Shown here: one piece after another, positions 4,579-5,194 of the stretch
Layout: every line of letters starts with the position of its first letter
How positions within the stretch are numbered: the first letter of the stretch is position 1
Assembly (NCBI GenBank): GCA_030616835.1
Contig: JAUWWP010000221.1
Location: forward strand, 1 to 5,194
Direction: 5' to 3'
DNA length: 5,194 nucleotides
Origin: Deltaproteobacteria bacterium
GTDB lineage: Bacteria; Desulfobacterota; G020345765
The notes under the pieces: model-generated
The model's database searches: none
What the model was told of the DNA's origin: nothing
Seen by the model: the letters and a program-made list of their open reading frames with translations, nothing else
Position numbers and translations under genes: made by a program

Positions 4579-4599
4579 TTAGATCAAAATAGATGTCAA
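4571..4599 (-). promoter_or_regulatory. Probable purM promoter
   Basis: On the minus strand a perfect -35 TTGACA (4599-4594) is followed after exactly 17 bases by TAATTT (4576-4571), a weak -10. Transcription would start near 4564, giving a leader of about 30 bases before the purM ATG. Confidence 0.5.
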
Positions 4600-4683
4600 A
4601 TCTTTTATCCTTGAATTTTTTTGCAAATTCTGTTAGTAGGATACTATTGATGAGATTCCCAAAAATTCGAGAGAGCAGCTAAA

Positions 4684-5193
4684 ATGAGATCTAGTATCTG
4701 GTATCTTCAAGGTATCAAGCCCTTTGCCGGAATGTCCCCGGAAGAGTTAGAAAAATCGGCTAAGATTTCCTCTCTGGGTACAGTTAAGCAAGGCCAACTG
4801 ATATATCTGCCCGGGGACCCTGGAAGGTCAGTTTACTTACTCAGGTCAGGAAGGATAAAGGTGGTAAAGGTTGCTGAGGATAAGCAGGAATTAACTTTAG
4901 CCTGCCTGGAGCCGGATGAGATCTTTGGGGAGCTGGATAGGGTGCAGGATAGTTTGCGGGAGACGATGGCTGAGGCCCTGGAGGAGGTTGTGATCTGGAT
5001 GATCGCTCGGGAAGATTTTGAACGGCTGCTGGAGCAGAGGCCAGCTCCAGTGATAAAGCTAATTAAGCGGTCGGGACTGCAAACCCGGGAGGTACAAACT
5101 GAGATTAAGGAGCTGGTATTCAAGGATGTTCCTGATCGGCTGGTAGGGATCTTATTAAGATTGACCAATGAGTACGGGGAAGCCCATTCCCAG
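4684..5193 (+). CDS. Crp/Fnr-family transcriptional regulator, N-terminal part (cut by window edge)
   Basis: The frame runs from ATG 4684 to the window edge (170 residues, no stop). After an N-terminal helix, WYLQGIKPFAGMSPEELEK (6-24), comes a cyclic-nucleotide-binding beta-roll: GQLIYLPGDPGRSVYLLRSGRIKVV (37-61), then ELTLACLEPDEIFGELD (69-85), the phosphate-cassette region, and VIWMIAREDFERLL (103-116). The long dimer helix and RLVGILLRLTNEYGE (152-166) lead towards the DNA-binding helix-turn-helix, which lies outside the window. Its cassette reads RETMAEA (92-98), not the R-S-A of E. coli CRP, so the ligand is unclear. The single cysteine (C74) rules out an FNR-type iron-sulfur cluster in the visible part. 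In-frame stops at 4648-4653 leave 4684 as the only start; GAGAGAG stands eight bases before it. It is transcribed divergently from purM. Confidence 0.87.
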   Translation, partial: MRSSIWYLQGIKPFAGMSPEELEKSAKISSLGTVKQGQLIYLPGDPGRSVYLLRSGRIKVVKVAEDKQELTLACLEPDEIFGELDRVQDSLRETMAEALEEVVIWMIAREDFERLLEQRPAPVIKLIKRSGLQTREVQTEIKELVFKDVPDRLVGILLRLTNEYGEAHSQ

Positions 5194-5194
5194 G

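Noticed and set aside
4833..5168. 111-codon minus-strand serine-rich frame
   Set aside because: It is the antisense shadow of the Crp/Fnr-like gene, whose sense frame shows the complete cyclic-nucleotide-binding domain.

Overview
The window looks bacterial. Shine-Dalgarno sites precede most genes, one sigma70-like promoter is visible, and the gene set includes a Crp/Fnr-type regulator, purM and two toxin-antitoxin-like modules. The intergenic DNA is unusually rich in short palindromes and tandem repeats, which is common in uncultivated candidate-phylum or environmental bacteria. I cannot name a lineage from the sequence alone.

Layout. (1) Bases 1-926, minus strand: a tightly overlapped trio read right to left. 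It consists of a minimal nucleotidyltransferase (MNT, 600-926), a HEPN-domain protein (212-610) and the start of a DUF350 membrane protein (3-215, cut by the window edge). The first two overlap by 11 bases and the last two by an ATGA junction. (2) Bases 927-1769: about 840 bases without a convincing gene, holding REP-like palindromes, repeats of CCTGCCTG, a 9-bp tandem array and, just before the next gene, a four-unit 12-bp array. (3) Bases 1770-2351, plus strand: a ribbon-helix-helix antitoxin and a MazF/PemK endoribonuclease toxin, possibly followed by a 25-codon ORF. (4) Bases 2450-2829: non-coding, with direct repeats, hairpins and a motif resembling the ends of REP-associated transposase elements. 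(5) Bases 2830-3276, minus strand: a DUF523 (YbbK/TudS-like) protein. (6) Bases 3277-3479: repeat-filled spacer. (7) Bases 3480-4532, minus strand: full-length purM. (8) Bases 4533-4683: divergent promoter region. (9) Base 4684 to the end, plus strand: the N-terminal part of a Crp/Fnr-family regulator.

Housekeeping genes (purM, the regulator, the DUF523 gene) sit beside an accessory stretch carrying two TA-like modules. An exact 20-bp inverted repeat (1058-1077 and 3294-3313) encloses the MazF module and the DUF523 gene. The points most worth a second look are the 12-bp array in front of the antitoxin, the coupling of MNT-HEPN to DUF350, the missing HEPN ribonuclease motif, and the palindrome lying over the likely purM promoter.
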